This document shows positions 26,823-34,945 of a DNA stretch of 64,000 nucleotides, one piece after another; position 1 is the stretch's first letter, and every line of letters starts with the position of its first letter. A program made the translations under genes and the position numbers. The notes under the pieces are model-generated. The model saw nothing but the letters and a program-made list of their open reading frames with translations. It was not told the DNA's origin and did no database searches. This stretch comes from Ignatzschineria sp. F8392 (GTDB lineage: Bacteria; Pseudomonadota; Gammaproteobacteria; Cardiobacteriales; Wohlfahrtiimonadaceae), in the NCBI RefSeq assembly GCF_002252045.1, contig NZ_NEFF01000001.1, forward strand, positions 682,001-746,000. The letters run 5' to 3'.

Positions 26823-27365
26823 CTATTGCTTCTCATTAAAGAGTTTAAGGGAGTTTTCAATCTCTTTTTGTGCTGCAGCTTTATCGCTGTAGCCATCTAG
26901 TTTAACCCATTTACCACTCTCCAGACCTTTGTAGTTTTGGAAGAAAAACTCAATTTGATCAATGAGGAGTTTAGGAAGATCTTTAATATCTTCAATATGA
27001 TCATACATCGGGCAGAGTTTGCTGATAGGAACAGCGATCAATTTTGCATCGCCGCCAGATTCATCAGTCATATTGAGGACGCCCAATGGACGACAACGAA
27101 CGACAGAGCCATGAATCAGTGGGAATGGGGTGATTACTAATACATCAAGTGGATCGCCATCATCGCAGAGAGTGTTAGGGATAAAACCGTAGTTTGCAGG
27201 ATAACGCATATTGGTGCCGACAAAGCGGTCTACCCAGATGAGATCGGTATCGTGATCAACTTCATATTTAACAGGATCAGATTCTGCAGGGATCTCAATG
27301 ATACAGTTAAAATCTTCAGTAATCTTTGCAATATCATTGGCTGCGGGAACTTTTGCAAAACTCAT
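26823..27365 (-). CDS. ppa: Inorganic pyrophosphatase
   Basis: Hydrolyses pyrophosphate to phosphate in the cytoplasm, driving biosynthetic reactions. The 180 residues match family I enzymes (about 175 in E. coli). Signatures are EIPAESDPVKYEVD near residue 30, RYPANYGFIPNTLCDDGDPLDVLVI with the DxDPxD-type metal site, and KDLPKLL. It is monocistronic, preceded by an unrelated divergent gene and followed by the bidirectional terminator. Confidence 0.96.
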   Translation of the reverse strand: MSFAKVPAANDIAKITEDFNCIIEIPAESDPVKYEVDHDTDLIWVDRFVGTNMRYPANYGFIPNTLCDDGDPLDVLVITPFPLIHGSVVRCRPLGVLNMTDESGGDAKLIAVPISKLCPMYDHIEDIKDLPKLLIDQIEFFFQNYKGLESGKWVKLDGYSDKAAAQKEIENSLKLFNEKQ

Positions 27366-27593
27366 AATCTTCTTTGCCTCTTTTTAGTAGTGATGAATCC
27401 ACTTTAGACTTGCGCTATCTATTTTTATCAATGGTCAAGATCAATTGATAATTGCCGTCATAAAGTGATCTTAAAAAATGATCTTAAAAATCTTTGTAGT
27501 CAATTATAGCAACTTTATGATCTATTCCTATTTTAACTGCAAAAAATGACCATATTTGATAGGATTAACAGATCGTTATTGAGAGGTTTTGCT

Positions 27594-29411
27594 ATGAAAT
27601 TTATCTGGATTAAAGGGGAGAAAGCATCTGCATTTCAAGATGCATTAGCGGTTAGGGATACGGTATTTACACAAGAGCAGGGATTCCCCGCTGAGATCGA
27701 TCATGATGCAATGGATCAAAATTCATGGCATCTCCTACTCTATCGTGATGATAAAGATGACTTAGATCGATTAGATCGATCAGGGCATCGTGTAGAGAAG
27801 TTTGAAGATTTAACGATTGAGCATGATCTTGCACTAGAAGCTGCGGAGATGGGCCTCTCTTCGAGTAAGAGTAAGAAGAGCCCCGATAGCTCCCATTTAG
27901 AAGCGATTGGTACGCTCCGATTTTTTCTCAATAGCGATGGCGTATACCAAGTAGGACGGGTGGCAATTCTTAAAGCATATCGCGGATATCGATTAGGGCA
28001 ATTTCTCTTAAAAGAAGCATTAAAGAAGATGGCGGTCTTAGCAGAGAGTGATGAAGTGATTCTGCATGCGCAATTAGCGGCAAAGGGATTTTATGAGCGC
28101 TATCAATTTAAGGCAGAAGGTGAGACCTTTTTAGAAGAGGGGGAGCCCCATATTACTATGCGAAGAAGGTTAGCGCTTGGGAAGATCCCGGCAGAACGAC
28201 TTGCTCAGGCGGAACGAATTCTCTTTATCGCGCATCTGGCAATTGGTGATTTTACCTATCTCCAAAATGGATTTAAAGCTTTCAAGGAAGCTTATCCTCA
28301 CTTAAAGATCGATCTCTTTATTGAAGAGGTTCGTTGCACCAATGATCCCAAAAAATGGCCTTTCTTAAAGAAATATTCGCTCTATGATTGGGTCGGTAAG
28401 TGCGGTATTTTTGATAAGATCTACAATAAAAACTATTCACCGGCACTTCGCCTTGAATCGATTGTGGAAGCAAAATTACAAAAATATCCCATCGTTGTCT
28501 CAATTGAGACCTTAGCATCGCTCAATGGGGCAGGATTAGCACGAGATATAGCGGGTCCCGATGGATTTGCGATGGGAATGGATATTCGCTATCGCTGGTA
28601 TCAGATTCGTGAGAAATTGGATCTTAAAAAACTGAATGCAACTATTGAAGTTGTTAAGCCTCATAATGGAAGTGATCGGCATATTAGTGATGATTATGCT
28701 TACTGGTTTTCCCAGATCGGTGGGGTGATGCTCTTTCCTGAAGATCGCTATCCTTTTGTTAAAATCCCTAAAAAATGGCGCAAAGATGCAGAAAAGCAAC
28801 TTGGAAAATGGGGTGTTCAGGCTGATCAACCGATTATTTTTATCAATCATATTGCGAAAAATCCTCGCCGTTCATGGAAATTGTCACAGGTTCGTGAGTT
28901 GATTGAATTGATGCAGCAGCAGTCAAAATGGAAAAATAGCTTCTTTATTATTAATGGGATCCCTGAGATTCTCCCAGAAATTAGAGCATTGATTGAGAAA
29001 CATCAGCTGACCAATACAGTGGCATTTAGTGCTGTTGATAATTTCTTCCAATTGCCGGCAATGTTGGCAAATTCAGATCTTATTATCTCTGTTGAGACGG
29101 CGGTGATGCATCTTGCTAATGCGGTTCATGTTCCGGTGATTGCTTTGATGCGAATTAAGACCTTAGAGTGGGTGCCCCTCAATGAGGCATTGACAACCTT
29201 GATCTTTACTCCTAAACGAGCAGATGTTATCGCCGATATTCCACCACAGCGTGTGATTGATGCACTTCCAGAAAATCCTTTTGCCGGCAGGGCAGAAAGG
29301 ATTTTAGATAAGCACTTAGATGATCTCAGCGATGATGTAGATGATGATTTCGATATTGAAGAGACTACAGCGGAAGGTGAATCGAGTGTCGCATCTGAGG
29401 AGGGTGAATAG
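27594..29411 (+). CDS. Fusion of GNAT acetyltransferase and glycosyltransferase family 9 domains
   Basis: A 605-residue protein. ATG 27594, after TTGAGAGG, is preferred to the upstream ATG 27546, which has no binding site. Residues about 1-200 are a GNAT domain of the ElaA kind: QVGRVAILKAYRGYRLGQFLL carries the acetyl-CoA loop and AAKGFYERYQFKAEGETF the end of the fold. Residues about 205-575 resemble heptosyltransferases (GT9): ILFIAHLAIGDFTYLQN at the start, FINHIAKNPRRSWKLS, and LANSDLIISVETAVMHLANA. A 35-residue acidic tail (DDVDDDFDIEE) follows. GT9 enzymes usually add heptose to lipopolysaccharide core, but GNAT fusions are unusual and the acceptor is unknown. The thiamine gene overlaps its stop by one base. 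Confidence 0.85.
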   Translation: MKFIWIKGEKASAFQDALAVRDTVFTQEQGFPAEIDHDAMDQNSWHLLLYRDDKDDLDRLDRSGHRVEKFEDLTIEHDLALEAAEMGLSSSKSKKSPDSSHLEAIGTLRFFLNSDGVYQVGRVAILKAYRGYRLGQFLLKEALKKMAVLAESDEVILHAQLAAKGFYERYQFKAEGETFLEEGEPHITMRRRLALGKIPAERLAQAERILFIAHLAIGDFTYLQNGFKAFKEAYPHLKIDLFIEEVRCTNDPKKWPFLKKYSLYDWVGKCGIFDKIYNKNYSPALRLESIVEAKLQKYPIVVSIETLASLNGAGLARDIAGPDGFAMGMDIRYRWYQIREKLDLKKLNATIEVVKPHNGSDRHISDDYAYWFSQIGGVMLFPEDRYPFVKIPKKWRKDAEKQLGKWGVQADQPIIFINHIAKNPRRSWKLSQVRELIELMQQQSKWKNSFFIINGIPEILPEIRALIEKHQLTNTVAFSAVDNFFQLPAMLANSDLIISVETAVMHLANAVHVPVIALMRIKTLEWVPLNEALTTLIFTPKRADVIADIPPQRVIDALPENPFAGRAERILDKHLDDLSDDVDDDFDIEETTAEGESSVASEEGE

Positions 29412-30100
29412 TGAGTCAGAAGCCTACTCGAGCCGTGATCTTATTACCTGGGACTGTTAACTTTGAGGCTGTCATGGCCTCCTTTGGAGATTGGTTTCAA
29501 GATGCGATGGTGATCGCCGTCGATAAAGGAATTGATAAAGCAGAGGCGTTAGTAACGTTGAGTAAAACGCGCGAAGTGGCGGTAGATTTTTGGGTGGGAG
29601 ATTTCGATTCGAGTAGAAAGCTAGAGATTTCGCCGGCACTCTATCGAGAGAAGGTGAGTTATCCTGTTGAGAAGGATGAGATCGATACAGAACTTGCGTT
29701 CTCCCTTGCAAGAAGAGAAGGGGTTGATCAGTTCTTATTGTTAGGAGGAATAGGCGGACGCCTTGATCATCAAGCGGCACTGCTCTTTTTGCCGGCACAA
29801 TATCCCGAAGCAAGAGTGATTCATACCGATGGTGTTGAGACGCTCTATTTTTTAGAAGCGGGAAAAGAGTACCTTTTTACGCCACCAGTAGGAGCGACGG
29901 TAAGTCTTATCGCCTTGAGCGATCTTTGTGGCATCAATCTCTCCGGGGTCAAGTGGCCGTTGGTGCAACATGATCTTGAGATAGGTTCAGGATTGACCTA
30001 TTCCAATGAAGTGATAGCAGAGAGAGGGATTTCGGTATCAATGAAGGCGGGAAGGGCTTGGCTCTATCTTTTGCCGGTAAATTGTGAGCGCTCCCTTTAG
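29411..30100 (+). CDS. Thiamine pyrophosphokinase
   Basis: Transfers pyrophosphate from ATP to thiamine to make thiamine diphosphate. The 229 residues show the family's motifs: VIAVDKGIDKA for the thiamine pocket, VDFWVGDFDS with metal-binding Asp residues, KDEIDTELAFSLA, and LLLGGIGGRLDH. The start is a GTG at 29411 whose first base is the last base of the preceding stop TAG, so translation is coupled to the GNAT-GT9 gene; no functional link between the two is apparent. The C-terminal beta domain ends near AGRAWLYLLP. Confidence 0.88.
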   Translation: MSQKPTRAVILLPGTVNFEAVMASFGDWFQDAMVIAVDKGIDKAEALVTLSKTREVAVDFWVGDFDSSRKLEISPALYREKVSYPVEKDEIDTELAFSLARREGVDQFLLLGGIGGRLDHQAALLFLPAQYPEARVIHTDGVETLYFLEAGKEYLFTPPVGATVSLIALSDLCGINLSGVKWPLVQHDLEIGSGLTYSNEVIAERGISVSMKAGRAWLYLLPVNCERSL

Positions 30101-30164
30101 CCACTTTGTATCTAAATAGTGGGATAGATGGTAGAATAAGCGCAAATTTTAAATGGTATTGTGT

Positions 30165-30217
30165 GTCAGTTTGCAATATTTGAATATGCGGTATTTGCAT
30201 TTGCAATGTTGGCTGAC
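30165..30217 (+). other. Inverted repeat rich in TTGCA
   Basis: TGTCAG near 30165 and CTGACA near 30209 enclose several TTTGCAATATTTG/TTTGCATTTGCAAT repeats just before the ArsC-like gene. It is a possible operator or RNA hairpin; no known box is matched. Confidence 0.3.
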
Positions 30218-30243
30218 AATATGAAAACCGAAGGGAGTTAAAT

Positions 30244-30606
30244 ATGTGGCAAATTATCTATAATGGCGATTGCTCAAAATCGAGAGCTGCGCGTGAATAT
30301 CTTGATGAGAAAAAGATTGAATATCAGGTAATCAACTATCTTGACGAGTCGCTCTCAGCGGAGATGATTCGTTCTCTTCTTGCAAAATTAGGGTTAGGGA
30401 TTGATGGCATTATTCGAATGAAAGAAGCACCGTTTCAAGAGATCTCGCAAGAGTGGTTTACTTGGAATGATGATCAAAAAATTGCCTTTGTTGTAGAGAA
30501 TCCTATTGTGATTGAAAGACCGATTGTTGTCTACCGAGAGGATGCCGTAATTGCAAGACCTGATCCATCGCCGATCGATCATCTTCTAGCGAAAGCTTGG
30601 AAGTAG
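30244..30606 (+). CDS. ArsC/Spx-family thioredoxin-fold protein
   Basis: A 120-residue cytoplasmic protein of the glutaredoxin-dependent arsenate reductase (ArsC) group. The single redox Cys10 lies in YNGDCSKSRAA, matching the ArsC position N-x-x-C-x-x-S-R. Downstream PIVIERPIVV and VIARP hold the two Arg residues that bind arsenate in ArsC. The early part differs from the canonical HNPxC, and many such proteins are not arsenate reductases, so the substrate is uncertain. GAAGGGAG precedes ATG 30244. It stands 143 bases after the thiamine gene with no arsenic-resistance genes nearby. Confidence 0.8.
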   Translation: MWQIIYNGDCSKSRAAREYLDEKKIEYQVINYLDESLSAEMIRSLLAKLGLGIDGIIRMKEAPFQEISQEWFTWNDDQKIAFVVENPIVIERPIVVYREDAVIARPDPSPIDHLLAKAWK

Positions 30607-30704
30607 ATTCAGATTGGGATTTAGATTGAGATTAAGGTGTAGAGTTTAGAGAATTCATGACAGATTGATGTAGAGCATTGCGCTTACAAAAATCGGGAGA
30701 GAGA

Positions 30705-31133
30705 ATGGAACAGACGAGAGAGGAATTGATGAATGCGCCAGTAGTATTAAGCCGATCTTTTATTGTTATCGGCGCTATTTTAGCCGGCTTAGCCGTTATG
30801 GTCGGTGCCTTTGGTGCCCATGCCTTAAGTGATCAACTTGTAGGGCGCGGTAAAGAGATCTGGGAGACTGCTGTTCAATACCAATTTATTCATAGTATTG
30901 CTCTCATTATTATTGGCATACTTCTCCTTCTATTGACAACCCCTAAACTTCTCCGTTTAGCGGGTTTTTCATTTTTGATAGGGACTATTCTCTTTTCAGG
31001 GAGCCTCTATCTCATCGCGCTCTTATCTGTTAAAAATTTGGGATTGGTGACGCCGATAGGCGGTCTCTTTTTTATTGTCGGTTGGATATTGCTGATCTGT
31101 GCAGCGCTATTATCTACTCGAATTCGTGCTTAA
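30705..31133 (+). CDS. DUF423 family membrane protein (YgdD-like)
   Basis: A 142-residue inner-membrane protein with four hydrophobic segments. Family motifs are VMVGAFGAHAL in the first helix and TAVQYQFIHSIALI in the second, followed by the segment FSGSLYLIALLSVKNLG and TPIGGLFFIVGWI. ATG 30705 follows GGGAGAGAGA; the earlier TTG at 30678 is not needed. The function of DUF423 proteins is unknown. purB begins 21 bases after the stop, so the two are probably co-transcribed. Confidence 0.88.
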   Translation: MEQTREELMNAPVVLSRSFIVIGAILAGLAVMVGAFGAHALSDQLVGRGKEIWETAVQYQFIHSIALIIIGILLLLLTTPKLLRLAGFSFLIGTILFSGSLYLIALLSVKNLGLVTPIGGLFFIVGWILLICAALLSTRIRA

Positions 31134-31154
31134 GTACTTAATAAAGGAAATATT

Positions 31155-32525
31155 ATGAGTATTCATTCTGTATTATCTGTCTCTCCACTCGATGGTCGTT
31201 ATGCTAGTCGTGTTGAGCCATTAGTGGCTGAGGTGAGTGAGTATGGTTTAATTCGTTATCGTGTGATGGTTGAGATCAAGTGGTTAATTAAGCTTGCCTC
31301 TGAAAAGCATTTTGAAGAGATTCCTTCATTTGGGGAAGAGGCGAAAGCATTTTTAATTTCGCTCTATGAGAACTTCTCTCCTGAAGATGCCATGGCGGTC
31401 AAAGAGATTGAAAAGTCAACGAACCATGATGTGAAAGCGGTTGAGTATTGGATCAAAAATCAGGTTAAGGATCACCCAGAACTTGCAGCATCATCAGAGT
31501 TCACTCACTTTACCTGTACCTCGGAAGATATCAATAACCTCTCATATGGTTTGATGTTTAAGAGCACAATTAATGATGTTGTATTGCCACAGCTTCAAGA
31601 GGTGATCGCCTCGATGCGTGATATGGCACATCAATTTGCTGCGATTCCGATGCTCTCAAGAACCCATGGGCAGCCAGCAACACCGACAACTTTAGGGAAA
31701 GAGATCGCTAATGTGATCTATCGTCTTGAAAGACAGGTTAAGCAGTTACAAAACACAGAGTTTTTAGGCAAAATCAATGGTGCTGTTGGTAACTATAATG
31801 CGCACGTTGTAGTCTATCCTGAGTTCGATTGGCCAGCATTTGCAGAAGATTTTATTACGCAAGATCTTGGTTTAACTTTTACCCCTTACTCAACACAGAT
31901 TGAGTGCCATGATTATATCGCTGAGTTTTCACACACAATGACCCGTATCAATACCATTTTGATCGATTGGGCGCGCGATGTCTGGAACTACATTAGCCAC
32001 AACTTCTTCAAACAGCGCACGATTGCCGGCGAAGTGGGCTCTTCAACGATGCCACATAAAGTGAACCCGATCGACTTTGAAAATGCAGAAGGGAACTTTG
32101 GGATTGCTAACGCACTCTTTATCCACTTTGCAGAGAAGTTACCGATCTCAAGAATGCAGCGTGACTTGAGTGATTCTACGGTACTTCGTAGTGTAGGATC
32201 TGCTTTCGGTTACACCTTGATCGGTTTTAGTAGTCTCTTAAAAGGTCATGGCAAATTAGAAGTGAGCGCCGAGACCTTAATGGCAGATCTTAATGCAAAC
32301 GTGGAAGTATTAGGGGAAGCGGTACAGACGGTGATGCGCCGTGATGGTATTGAAAATCCTTATGAAAAATTGAAAGATTTCACACGTGGTAAGCGTATTA
32401 ATATTGAGCAGATGCGTGAGTTTATCGATACTTTAGAGCTTGCACCAGAAGTGAAAGAGCAACTTAAAGCACTCGAGCCGGCAACGTATGTTGGACTTGC
32501 TGAAAAATTAGCTCTCGAGATCTAA
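31155..32525 (+). CDS. purB: Adenylosuccinate lyase
   Basis: Catalyses two steps of purine synthesis: cleavage of SAICAR to AICAR and of adenylosuccinate to AMP, releasing fumarate. The 456 residues equal the E. coli length. Signatures include SPLDGRYASRVEPL at the start, EFTHFTCTSEDINNLSYG, SRTHGQPATPTTLGKE with the catalytic His, and the fumarase-superfamily loop GSSTMPHKVNPIDFENAEGN. TAAAGGAAA precedes the ATG. It lies 21 bases after the DUF423 gene and is followed by a terminator. Confidence 0.97.
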   Translation: MSIHSVLSVSPLDGRYASRVEPLVAEVSEYGLIRYRVMVEIKWLIKLASEKHFEEIPSFGEEAKAFLISLYENFSPEDAMAVKEIEKSTNHDVKAVEYWIKNQVKDHPELAASSEFTHFTCTSEDINNLSYGLMFKSTINDVVLPQLQEVIASMRDMAHQFAAIPMLSRTHGQPATPTTLGKEIANVIYRLERQVKQLQNTEFLGKINGAVGNYNAHVVVYPEFDWPAFAEDFITQDLGLTFTPYSTQIECHDYIAEFSHTMTRINTILIDWARDVWNYISHNFFKQRTIAGEVGSSTMPHKVNPIDFENAEGNFGIANALFIHFAEKLPISRMQRDLSDSTVLRSVGSAFGYTLIGFSSLLKGHGKLEVSAETLMADLNANVEVLGEAVQTVMRRDGIENPYEKLKDFTRGKRINIEQMREFIDTLELAPEVKEQLKALEPATYVGLAEKLALEI

Positions 32526-32616
32526 CTCGTGAGATCTAACGTTTAACATTTCTGTTATAAAGAATCATCTCTTCAATATTGAGTAGCAATATTCAGATTG
32601 AAGAGCGTGTGACAAG

Positions 32617-32656
32617 AATATTTACAGTGGCTTCGGTTGCTGTAAATATTTTTTTA
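32617..32656 (+). terminator. Rho-independent terminator of purB
   Basis: AATATTTACAG (32617-32627) and CTGTAAATATT (32640-32650) pair, with a CTTCGG-containing loop and a T tract. Confidence 0.9.
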
Positions 32657-32663
32657 TCATTTT

Positions 32664-32740
32664 TAAAAAACTTAAAAACTTAAAAACTTAAAAAATCATC
32701 AAAGATCATCAAAGATCATCAAAGATCATCAAAGATCATG
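32664..32740. repeat. Two adjacent tandem repeats (CTTAAAAA and AAAGATCATC)
   Basis: Three copies of an 8-base cttaaaaa unit near 32667-32693 are followed by five copies of a 10-base unit (variants of aaagatcatc, 32691-32740), ending 55 bases before the argO start. Such runs can change in number by slippage and may alter promoter spacing. Confidence 0.8.
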
Positions 32741-32795
32741 AGATCTTATTAGAGATCATAAGAAAGCCGATAAAGGGATAAAAGAGGGGGGAGTT

Positions 32796-33434
32796 GTGGT
32801 TTGGGAGATCTATCTGCAGGGAGTAGCGCTATCATTTGGACTCATTGTTGCCATTGGGGCGCAAAATGCTTATGTCCTAAAGCAAGGGATAGAGAATAAC
32901 CATATCTTTTGGGTCGCAACAGTCTGTTTTCTGTGTGATTTTATCTTAATGTCGGTTGGTGTTTTAGGGATCGGCACAATGGTGGCGCAAAATGCTATTT
33001 TGCAGCTTATTTTAGCACTGCTCGGGACGCTCTATTTAGCGATCTTTGCTTATAACTCATTACGTGCGATCTTCCAAGAGCAGGTAATGAGTACAGGATA
33101 TTATGAGGGGCGATCCTCACTGAGATCCGTTATTTTAGCAACACTCGCTATTACGTTACTCAACCCCCATGTCTATCTTGACACGATAGTGATTATTGGC
33201 GGAGTTGCCGGGACGCTTGAGGATGAGCATAAGATCGCTTTTCTGCTAGGGAGTTTGACGGCATCGAGTATCTGGTTCTATAGTTTGGGGTATGCCGCAA
33301 CAAAATTAGCACCGATCTTCCGAAAGCCGTTAACTTGGCGGATTCTCAATCTCTTGATTGCTCTGATGATGCTATTTATTATCTATCGACTTCTGCTCTT
33401 TAGTTATGAGCAGATCATGATGCTATTGACCTAA
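32796..33434 (+). CDS. argO: LysE/ArgO-type amino acid exporter
   Basis: A 212-residue inner-membrane exporter with six hydrophobic segments. The opening LSFGLIVAIGAQNAYVLKQG is the conserved LysE/ArgO motif, and TLLNPHVYLDTI-like sequence (here ITLLNPHVYLDTIVIIGG) is the second. Members export arginine or lysine. The start is GTG 32796 after GGGGGGAG. It has no neighbouring LysG/ArgP-type regulator. Tandem repeats upstream may influence expression. Confidence 0.88.
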   Translation: MVWEIYLQGVALSFGLIVAIGAQNAYVLKQGIENNHIFWVATVCFLCDFILMSVGVLGIGTMVAQNAILQLILALLGTLYLAIFAYNSLRAIFQEQVMSTGYYEGRSSLRSVILATLAITLLNPHVYLDTIVIIGGVAGTLEDEHKIAFLLGSLTASSIWFYSLGYAATKLAPIFRKPLTWRILNLLIALMMLFIIYRLLLFSYEQIMMLLT

Positions 33435-33544
33435 AGTAAGTTAACCCATATTCAGTTAGCTCATGCTCAGTTAATCCATACTCAGTTATCAATTGTGGCC
33501 CATCAATAGTACTCTTCTATCGTGAAGATATTTTATCGATGAGA

Positions 33545-33574
33545 TAAAAAAAGTGTGGAGATTGATCCACACTT
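33545..33574 (-). terminator. Rho-independent terminator of the SMR gene pair
   Basis: On the minus strand AAGTGTGGA and TCCACACTT (33566-33574 / 33551-33559) form a 9-bp stem with a 6-base loop, then a T tract. Confidence 0.85.
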
Positions 33575-33623
33575 CTTTCGATTGATACGTTATCTCAATG
33601 CTGCTGAGATTCTTTCTATCTTT

Positions 33624-33655
33624 CTATTTTTCTATTTTTCTATTTTTCTATTTTT
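33624..33655. repeat. Tandem CTATTTTT repeat
   Basis: Four perfect copies of an 8-base unit lie directly after the stop codon of the second SMR gene. Confidence 0.85.
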
Positions 33656-33659
33656 CGAT

Positions 33660-34004
33660 TTATTGTGTTGCCGTGACGAGCTGTAGACCGACTACGCCAA
33701 TAATAATTGCCGCTAAGCTCAAAATTCTCTTAATATTTTTCGATTCATTGAAAAATATAATGTTGAGCGTCACCGCACCAGCTGTCCCCACTCCTGTAAA
33801 GACGGTATAAGCGATACTGAGCGGTAAAAAGCGGAATGAGAAGTAGAGAAGGGCAAAGGATGCAAAGATCCCACCATAATAGAGTACCCGATTGATCAAG
33901 GTTCTATTTTGGCTATAGAGGCTCAATCCAAAGACGCCGATCAGTTCGGCTACAGAGGCAAGTGCTACAAAGATCCAACCGATTGTAATATATGAGATTC
34001 CCAT
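33660..34004 (-). CDS. SMR family efflux subunit (YkkD-like)
   Basis: A 114-residue inner-membrane protein with four transmembrane helices. Glu20 in the first helix (ALASVAELIGV) is the conserved proton/substrate-binding residue of small multidrug resistance transporters, and AYTVFTGVGTAGAVTLN is the signature of helix 3. It resembles the YkkD half of paired systems. Its ATG overlaps the end of the upstream SMR gene, so the two are translated together and probably form a heterodimer. Paired SMR proteins of this kind export guanidinium or cationic drugs; no guanidine riboswitch was recognised upstream. Confidence 0.88.
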   Translation of the reverse strand: MGISYITIGWIFVALASVAELIGVFGLSLYSQNRTLINRVLYYGGIFASFALLYFSFRFLPLSIAYTVFTGVGTAGAVTLNIIFFNESKNIKRILSLAAIIIGVVGLQLVTATQ

Positions 34005-34342
34005 TATGCATTCTCCTCTTCTCGAATATTGACATCAAAGAGATTGAGTCCTAAAACTCCCACTAAAATAATTCCCATAAAGAAGAGCATCTCTCCTGTG
34101 ATGGTTTCATCAAAGAGGAAGTAATCCATTAAGACTGTACCGACCGTACCACTTGCGGCAAAGATCGCATAAACAGTTCCGGTGGGAAGCCCTTCACAAG
34201 CTTTCGCAAGAAAGTTAAGGTCGAGGAGGACAAAGATACCAACGATAGCCCAGTGCCACCAAGTTGATGCTACATTAAATCCATAAAGCCATATCAGCTC
34301 AAAAATAGAGGTGAGCGCAACGTAAATCCACGCTTTGTTCAT
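34004..34342 (-). CDS. SMR family efflux subunit (YkkC-like)
   Basis: A 112-residue four-helix transporter subunit, first gene of the pair. Glu15 in LTSIFELIWLYG is the key membrane-embedded acid. GTVYAIFAASGTVGTVLMDY is the helix-3 signature of the YkkC/SugE branch, and the end NIREEENA is a short hydrophilic tail. It overlaps the second gene by one base. The upstream region (34343-34440) contains a small inverted repeat (aggca..tgcct, about 34386-34404) that may be regulatory. The substrate is unknown. Confidence 0.88.
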   Translation of the reverse strand: MNKAWIYVALTSIFELIWLYGFNVASTWWHWAIVGIFVLLDLNFLAKACEGLPTGTVYAIFAASGTVGTVLMDYFLFDETITGEMLFFMGIILVGVLGLNLFDVNIREEENA

Positions 34343-34459
34343 AATAGTTTCCGTATATAAATAACGATAATTGATAAGTTGAGATAGGCAATTGTGATTG
34401 TGCCTAGTAGATTCTCACTTAGACTTGATATTTTCTGATAGTTTTTGATTGTGCTTGAG

Positions 34460-34684
34460 AGCGATGATCCAAGATCAAGGATCATCGATGAATCGAGGAG
34501 GATTCATCAAGGGGTGAGTTCACCCGCGCCGATAGCAGAGAAGACAGAATCGGGCAATAAAATGGGAAGAGTGGTTGTACTGCTGTTTGTCGCAAGAGCG
34601 CATAAAAGTAGGAAAGTTGTTAATCGTGGATATATTTTATTCTCTCTTAAGCGAATGTCAATATGGCAGAAGAGAGATTTTTTT
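34460..34684 (+). ncRNA. Candidate small RNA with three tandem hairpins
   Basis: Stems: CGATGATCC/GGATCATCG (34462-34470/34479-34487); GATGAATC/GATTCATC (34487-34494/34501-34508) with the purine loop GAGGAG; GGGTGA/TCACCC (34512-34525). The 3' end is a stem TCTCTCTT (34641-34648) / AAGAGAGA (34670-34677) followed by seven T residues. No known RNA family is recognised. The GAGGAG loop resembles an exposed ribosome-binding or CsrA-type GGA site, so it might titrate an RNA-binding protein or pair with mRNA; this is inference. Confidence 0.5.
34640..34684 (+). terminator. Plus-strand intrinsic terminator
   Basis: TCTCTCTT and AAGAGAGA pair across a 21-base loop, then TTTTTTT. It ends the candidate small RNA, as no plus-strand gene lies upstream. 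Confidence 0.65.
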
Positions 34685-34727
34685 GAATGTCGATCAGCTT
34701 CGAAAGCTTTGACTCAAACGAGAGAAT

Positions 34728-34943
34728 TTAAATAGAAGGATCTGCTAGAGGCTTCTCTTCTTTTGCGTTATTTTGAGGCTGCTCAATCTGACGCTCAATA
34801 AGTTGGGCAACATTCTCTTTTACAAGATAATTCATAATAAAAAGGAGTAGGAAGACAAGTAGAATCGCACCGACCCACTTTCCTAGCTGATGTTTGATCC
34901 CTTTTGGGGCTTGATATTGAGGGAGGTTTCGATCAAATGGCAT
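34728..34943 (-). CDS. Small single-span membrane protein, hypothetical
   Basis: A 71-residue protein with one hydrophobic helix (about residues 23-41, VGAILLVFLLLFIMNYL) between a basic N-terminus and a Gln/Glu-rich C-terminus (QLIERQIEQPQNNAKEE). It begins two bases after the stop of the EamA transporter gene upstream, so it is probably translated from the same message. No family is recognised. It may be an accessory subunit or simply a small inner-membrane protein. Confidence 0.65.
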   Translation of the reverse strand: MPFDRNLPQYQAPKGIKHQLGKWVGAILLVFLLLFIMNYLVKENVAQLIERQIEQPQNNAKEEKPLADPSI

Positions 34944-34945
34944 CT

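Larger units (their letters stand above)
34343..34727 (+). other. Intergenic region containing a probable small RNA
   Basis: Flanked by minus-strand genes on both sides, yet it carries plus-strand signals: a TTGATA (34425-34430) that may be a -35, three hairpins at 34462-34525 and an intrinsic terminator at 34640-34684. The plus-strand frame that overlaps it (34445-34735) runs through the terminator and has no good start, so I do not call it coding. Confidence 0.55.

Noticed and set aside
32526-32795. CRISPR-like repeat (aaagatcatc x5)
   Set aside because: The units are contiguous with no spacers; this is a simple tandem repeat.
34343-34460. Guanidine riboswitch upstream of the paired SMR genes
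   Set aside because: The paired SMR genes made this worth checking, but neither the ykkC class I core nor tandem ACGR hairpins (class II) nor the class III pseudoknot is visible.
34445-34735. Plus-strand frame of 96 codons upstream of the small membrane gene
   Set aside because: Needs a TTG start, passes through three hairpins and an intrinsic terminator, and resembles no protein. A small RNA explains the sequence better.
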